DNA of 64,000 nt from Sphingomonas sp. 35-24ZXX (GTDB taxonomy: Bacteria > Pseudomonadota > Alphaproteobacteria > Sphingomonadales > Sphingomonadaceae). Position 1 is the first letter of the stretch; each line of letters opens with the position of its first letter. Position numbers and translations under genes: made by a program. Below the pieces are notes generated by a model that saw nothing but the letters and a program-made list of their open reading frames with translations, had not been told where the DNA came from and did not search any database. Shown piece after piece: positions 60,637-64,000 of this stretch. The stretch lies in the NCBI RefSeq assembly GCF_000786215.1, contig NZ_JROG01000007.1, positions 1-64,000 on the forward strand, read 5' to 3'.

Positions 60637-62178
60637 CTATCGCACACTCGCCAGCTGGTACATGATCTCGGCATAGCCCAGGGTCGCATCGGTCATCCCG
60701 GCGACCTTGGGGTTGGATGATTCCACCACATAATATTCGTCCGGTGCGTGCTGCGCGCTGCCATGTCCGATGCCGAAATGGCCTGCGGGGATGCTCACCG
60801 GCGGGGCGGTAAACACCGCGCCCGGCCAGGACCCTGCGAGCCGCGGGTTGAGGTTCGCCTTGACCCCCAGCTTGGCATAGGCCGCAAGCTCCGCCTTGAT
60901 GAGGCGACTGTCCTCGGCGACCTCGGTCGGGTCGTACCCGCCCGAGACATTGGCCTCGACATCGCTGAAGCCGTTTTTATCCAGATGCGCGCGCAGCTTG
61001 GCTTCGGCCTCGGCGCGGGTCTGGTTGGGCACCAGCCGGAAATCGAGCTTGGCGACCGCCCTGCCCGGCAGCACGGTCTTTCCGCCCGGGCCGGTATAGC
61101 CCGCGACCAGCCCCTCGATATTCGCGGTCGGCTCCTGCGCCAGCCGCATCATCGCCTGGTCGAGCGGCAGATTGTCGATCCAGTGGGTAACGCCGAACGC
61201 CTGCTTCATCTGCGCTTCGTCCATGGTCTTGGTGGCGGCGGCGATCAGCGCCTTTTCGCGCTCGGACAGCGGGCGGACATTGTCGGACCAGCCACCGATC
61301 GCGACATTGTTGCCATCGGGCGTCACCAGCGTCTGCAGCGCCTGCACCAGCCGCCAGACCGGCGAATCGATCATCGCCTTGTAGCTGGAATGCACATCGC
61401 CCTTGGGGCCCCTGCCCCATTTTGCGCCACTGGCGACCAGCTCCAGTTCGATCACCCCCTTGGAGCCCAGGTTGACCTGCACCTCACCGTTCGCGCCCTG
61501 CCAGCTTGCGGGGATGAAGATGCCTTCGCATGTCTTGAGCGCGGTCAGCACATCGGGCCGCGTCGCGATCTGCTTGAAATTGGGCGAGCCGATCTCTTCC
61601 TCGCCCTCGGCGATCAGGACCAGGTTGACCGGCGGGGTGACGCCAGCCTTTTTCATCGCGTGCAAGGCTGCGAGCAAGGTCGCCTGCGGCCCCTTCTGGT
61701 TGACCGCACCGCGGCCCATGATCGCCTTGCCCCAGCCGGGCTTGTCGACGATCCGCGCATCGAGCGGCGGCGAGGACCATTCCGCCGGGTCGAACTGCTT
61801 CACGTCGTACATGAAATAGATGCCCAAAGTCCGCTTGGCGCCATTGTCCATCACGCCGAACACGCCGGGATGGCCATCGGACGGGACGGTGGCGACGCCG
61901 GTAAAACCGGCCGACTTGGCAAGGTCCGCCATATAGGCTGCGCCTTCGGCCATGTTCAGGTTTTCCGCCGCGATCGAGGGCAGCTTGATCCAGTCCTGGA
62001 TGCGCCGGATGTCCGCATCGCGGCTGCTTTCCGCCGCCTTGCGGATGCGTGCCATCTCTCCTTCGGCTGCGGCCAGCGCGGGGCCTGCGCCAGCGGTCAG
62101 CGCCACGCCCGAACCCAGCAGCGCGGCCGAACGGAGCATCTGACGACGCGTGGCGGATGACGGCGGTGTTTGTGACAT
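60637..62178 (-). CDS. Tat-exported M20-type metallohydrolase with altered metal site
   Basis: 513 residues. ATRRQMLRSAALLGSGVALT is a twin-arginine signal ending near ALAAA, so the protein is exported folded. The M20 fold is clear: AEGEEEIGSPNF, KLDFRLVPNQTRAEAE, and SAQHAPDEYY with the last histidine. But the usual GHYDV reads YFMYDV (M123 in place of His) and the bridging-Asp motif DDKGP reads VNQKGP (N160). The same changes occur in a subgroup of M20 proteins I know of, so a real, different active site is more likely than decay. Confidence 0.85.
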   Translation of the reverse strand: MSQTPPSSATRRQMLRSAALLGSGVALTAGAGPALAAAEGEMARIRKAAESSRDADIRRIQDWIKLPSIAAENLNMAEGAAYMADLAKSAGFTGVATVPSDGHPGVFGVMDNGAKRTLGIYFMYDVKQFDPAEWSSPPLDARIVDKPGWGKAIMGRGAVNQKGPQATLLAALHAMKKAGVTPPVNLVLIAEGEEEIGSPNFKQIATRPDVLTALKTCEGIFIPASWQGANGEVQVNLGSKGVIELELVASGAKWGRGPKGDVHSSYKAMIDSPVWRLVQALQTLVTPDGNNVAIGGWSDNVRPLSEREKALIAAATKTMDEAQMKQAFGVTHWIDNLPLDQAMMRLAQEPTANIEGLVAGYTGPGGKTVLPGRAVAKLDFRLVPNQTRAEAEAKLRAHLDKNGFSDVEANVSGGYDPTEVAEDSRLIKAELAAYAKLGVKANLNPRLAGSWPGAVFTAPPVSIPAGHFGIGHGSAQHAPDEYYVVESSNPKVAGMTDATLGYAEIMYQLASVR

Positions 62179-62328
62179 TCTGGCTTACCCCTCAATGGCT
62201 TGGATCTGCGAGACTGGATCACCGCGACGAACCGCGCAAGCGGTAACCTCCCGTAAACCTCGCCAACCTAAATCCCCGGATATGGGGCTACCTTCTGCTG
62301 GCAGTCGCCATCAACACGGGCACAGTTC

Positions 62329-62751
62329 ATGACCAGCAAGGCGTTTGCCGATCATCACGACCAGCTAGTGGGATTGGCCAAGGGGATAGTGGCGACCGTC
62401 ACAACGGGATCGTCCGATGCGTTGCAGCATCTGCCGGCGCAGCGCATGGCGCTGTCCAAGATGGTCAACCGGCATTGCGGCGAAGAGATTGCGCTGATCA
62501 ATGCGCGCGCGCGCGAACTGCAGAGCGACCCGACCAAGGCGGCCCTGATCCGGCGCTTCCATGACGAATTGCTCGCCTGGCGCGGCGATCTGATGGAATG
62601 CAATGCGAGCTGGCCGCAACGGGCGGTGGTCAGCGATCCTCGCGGCTTCCTGTCGGTCTTCACCGGCCTGAGCGACCGGTTGCAGGCCCGGGTGCGGTGG
62701 GAAGAGGACGAATTCTACCCGGCGGTGATGGGCCAATTCGCCCGCCACTGA
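62329..62751 (+). CDS. Hemerythrin-like HHE-domain protein
   Basis: 140 residues, four-helix type. Candidate di-iron ligands are in ADHHDQLV, NRHCGEEIAL, RRFHDELLAW and WEEDEFYPAV. This is the HHE layout of bacterial hemerythrin-like proteins that sense or carry oxygen, NO or iron. The spacing of the histidines is not canonical at every position. It is a cytoplasmic protein, divergent from the M20 gene and convergent with the zinc-ribbon gene. Confidence 0.7.
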   Translation: MTSKAFADHHDQLVGLAKGIVATVTTGSSDALQHLPAQRMALSKMVNRHCGEEIALINARARELQSDPTKAALIRRFHDELLAWRGDLMECNASWPQRAVVSDPRGFLSVFTGLSDRLQARVRWEEDEFYPAVMGQFARH

Positions 62752-62767
62752 CTCAGCATTTCCGTCC

Positions 62768-63046
62768 TCAGTCGGCGTGCGCCGTCCGGCTGCGGGTGAC
62801 GCGGTAAAGCGGCTGCATCGGTTGCGCGGCGACATCGGCCAGCGGGATCGCGGTCTCGCACACCGCGCATTCCGCGCTCATCCGCCCGACGTGCCAGCTC
62901 TTGCCGCCGCATCCGGGGCAATGATTGACGTGGCCAGCATGGTAGAGCGGCATGAACCCGCGACCGGCAATGCGGCGCGCAAAGGCGTGGCCTGCCGCCA
63001 GCGCGTGGCCGGGGTCGAACGAGAGCCGGGGATAGTGCATCGTCAT
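62768..63046 (-). CDS. Small zinc-ribbon protein
   Basis: 92 residues from ATG 63046 (GAGGAAA upstream); a second ATG lies 6 bases downstream. HYPRLSFDPGHALAAGHAFA is followed by HCPGCGGKSWHVGRM and ECAVCETAIPLAD. Two CxxC knuckles about 20 residues apart can hold one zinc. Family not recognised. It converges on the hemerythrin-like gene with 16 bases between. No obvious operon partner. Confidence 0.6.
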   Translation of the reverse strand: MTMHYPRLSFDPGHALAAGHAFARRIAGRGFMPLYHAGHVNHCPGCGGKSWHVGRMSAECAVCETAIPLADVAAQPMQPLYRVTRSRTAHAD

Positions 63047-63209
63047 GGCCGTTTTCCTCAAAACTGTGACCGTCATTACGCGCGGTCGGCGAAACGGTTT
63101 CCTGGGGCGATGAACCGTTCACCGCATTTCTACACCATCGGCCGCAGCCCGTTGTGATGCGCGGCATATTGCGTCCGCAACGCGCGGCGCAAATCCCTGT
63201 TGCCAAACA

Positions 63210-63235
63210 TGATATTTGATATAAATATGATATCA
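63210..63235 (+). promoter_or_regulatory. AT-rich dyad upstream of the SPFH gene
   Basis: TGATAT ... ATATCA arms at the ends of a 26-base AT-rich stretch, with GATAT repeated three times. It stands 25 bases before the ATG of the SPFH gene in otherwise GC-rich sequence, so it probably contains the promoter and an operator. The regulator is not in the window. Confidence 0.45.
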
Positions 63236-63260
63236 CAATTTGAGTCGGAGGGAGTCACAC

Positions 63261-64000
63261 ATGCAAGAGCATTCCACAGCAGGCAGCAGCCACCCATCGG
63301 GGGCCATGGTAGCGAGCGTCGAAAGCCCGGCGAGCACGTTCAACGGCTATATCTTCCTGCTGCTGTTGCTGGTGTCGATGGCGCTTCCCGTTCTGGGGGT
63401 CGGCATGGCCAAGGGCGGCAATCCGCTGGGCTTTGCCATTATGATCGTCAGCGGTATCGCGTTTCTGCTGATCATCAGCGGCTTCTACATGCTCAACCCC
63501 AACGAGGCCGCCGCGATCCAGCTGTTTGGCAGCTACAAGGGCACCGATCGCAACACCGGCCTGCGCTGGCGCTGGCCCTGGCTCAGCCGCAAGAAAATCT
63601 CGGTGCGCGTGCACAACGTCACGTCGGCCACGATCAAGGTCAACGATCTGCGCGGCAACCCGATCGAGATGGCGACCAATGTCGTCTGGCGCGTCGCCGA
63701 TACCGCCAAGGCGCTGTTCGATGTGGAGAATTATCAGGAGTTCGTGGACATCCAGATCGAAAGCGCGGTCCGCGTCATCGGCGCGCGCTACCCTTATGAC
63801 GATTTCAACGTCGACGAGGTGACGCTGCGCGGTGATGCTTCCGAGGTCAACCACGAACTGGAAAAGCAGCTGCACGAACGTGTCGCCGCTGCCGGTGTGC
63901 AGATCGACGAATGCCGCCTGACGCATCTGGCCTATGCGCCCGAGATCGCCCAGTCGATGCTGCGCCGTCAGCAGGCCGAGGCGGTCATTGCGGCGCGTTC
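63261..64000 (+). CDS. SPFH/Band 7 domain membrane protein, 3' end outside the window
   Basis: The frame opens at ATG 63261 after GGAGGGAG and is still open at the right edge (246 codons seen). Two membrane helices (about 28-50 and 55-76) precede an SPFH domain: AAAIQLFGSYKGTDRNTGLR, SVRVHNVTSATIKVND and a helical LHERVAAAGVQIDE part with the start of the coiled coil (QQAEAVIAAR). The family assembles ring-like scaffolds on the membrane and often works with proteases or toxin-antitoxin-like partners. Only the N-terminal part is visible. Confidence 0.88.
   Translation, partial: MQEHSTAGSSHPSGAMVASVESPASTFNGYIFLLLLLVSMALPVLGVGMAKGGNPLGFAIMIVSGIAFLLIISGFYMLNPNEAAAIQLFGSYKGTDRNTGLRWRWPWLSRKKISVRVHNVTSATIKVNDLRGNPIEMATNVVWRVADTAKALFDVENYQEFVDIQIESAVRVIGARYPYDDFNVDEVTLRGDASEVNHELEKQLHERVAAAGVQIDECRLTHLAYAPEIAQSMLRRQQAEAVIAAR

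Overview
The window is a 64 kb piece of a high-GC alphaproteobacterial chromosome, most likely from the order Sphingomonadales. The protein families, the MucR and TPR/2OG-oxygenase types, the rpsP-rimM-trmD-rplS order with ffh beside it, and a palindromic repeat encoding PSEVEG / STSLGTNG peptides all fit that group. I cannot fix the genus. Gene density is high, both strands are used, and most neighbours overlap by ATGA or lie within 100 bases. I see no rRNA, tRNA, CRISPR array, prophage, transposase or replication origin.

Layout. 1-5.3 kb: the end of a 2OG-Fe(II) oxygenase, an orphan bufferin-like (DUF2282) lipoprotein, a DUF885 lipoprotein, and an MFS exporter overlapping cysK. 5.5-11.2 kb: small regulators and membrane proteins (a membrane-anchored LuxR-type HTH, a winged helix protein, a GNAT protein, MucR), a 2H phosphoesterase and a peroxiredoxin. 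11.2-15.7 kb, minus strand: fabD, fabG, acpP, fabF and mltG, with a strong terminator-like hairpin between acpP and fabF. 15.9-25.8 kb: an APH kinase with a DUF6285-like tail, a diguanylate cyclase, rpsF-rpsR-rplI, a YbjN protein, AMP nucleosidase, an arsR - carbonic anhydrase - SulP cluster, and a DUF883-like protein. 26-33.5 kb: an M2 peptidase, a bestrophin, an alpha/beta hydrolase and an isomerase, diverging from a marR-emrA-emrB efflux operon.

33.6-41 kb, minus strand: asd, a TPR-2OG oxygenase, and the ribosome/translation operon rpsP-rimM-trmD-rplS next to ffh. A vapBC toxin-antitoxin pair sits between rimM and trmD and carries its own promoter and operator. 41.5-46.9 kb: a GGDEF-EAL protein, dapF, mtaB, ftsY and yciB. 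mtaB contains a perfect 30 bp inverted repeat inserted in frame. 47-52 kb: two genes of unusual composition bounded by short REP-like repeats, then sodB, a thiD-VOC fusion with a second copy of the long palindrome just upstream, a DUF1272 protein and glmM. 52-58 kb: a dicarboxylate symporter, an aldo-keto reductase, and a valine-catabolic cluster (mmsA, VOC, mmsB) diverging from a LysR gene. 58.3-59.3 kb: a lone AT-richer AbiJ/HEPN-type defence gene behind a double-hairpin repeat. 59.4-64 kb: a zinc alcohol dehydrogenase, a Tat-exported M20 hydrolase with altered metal-site residues, a hemerythrin-like protein, a zinc-ribbon protein and the start of an SPFH gene.

Most of the window is ordinary core genome. 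The best leads are the in-frame palindromic element in mtaB with its second copy at thiD, the TA module wired into the rimM-trmD operon, the lone AbiJ gene, the orphan bufferin-like lipoprotein, and the apparently leaderless arsR gene ahead of the carbonic anhydrase/SulP genes. Everything here was read by eye from the sequence; no database search was run.
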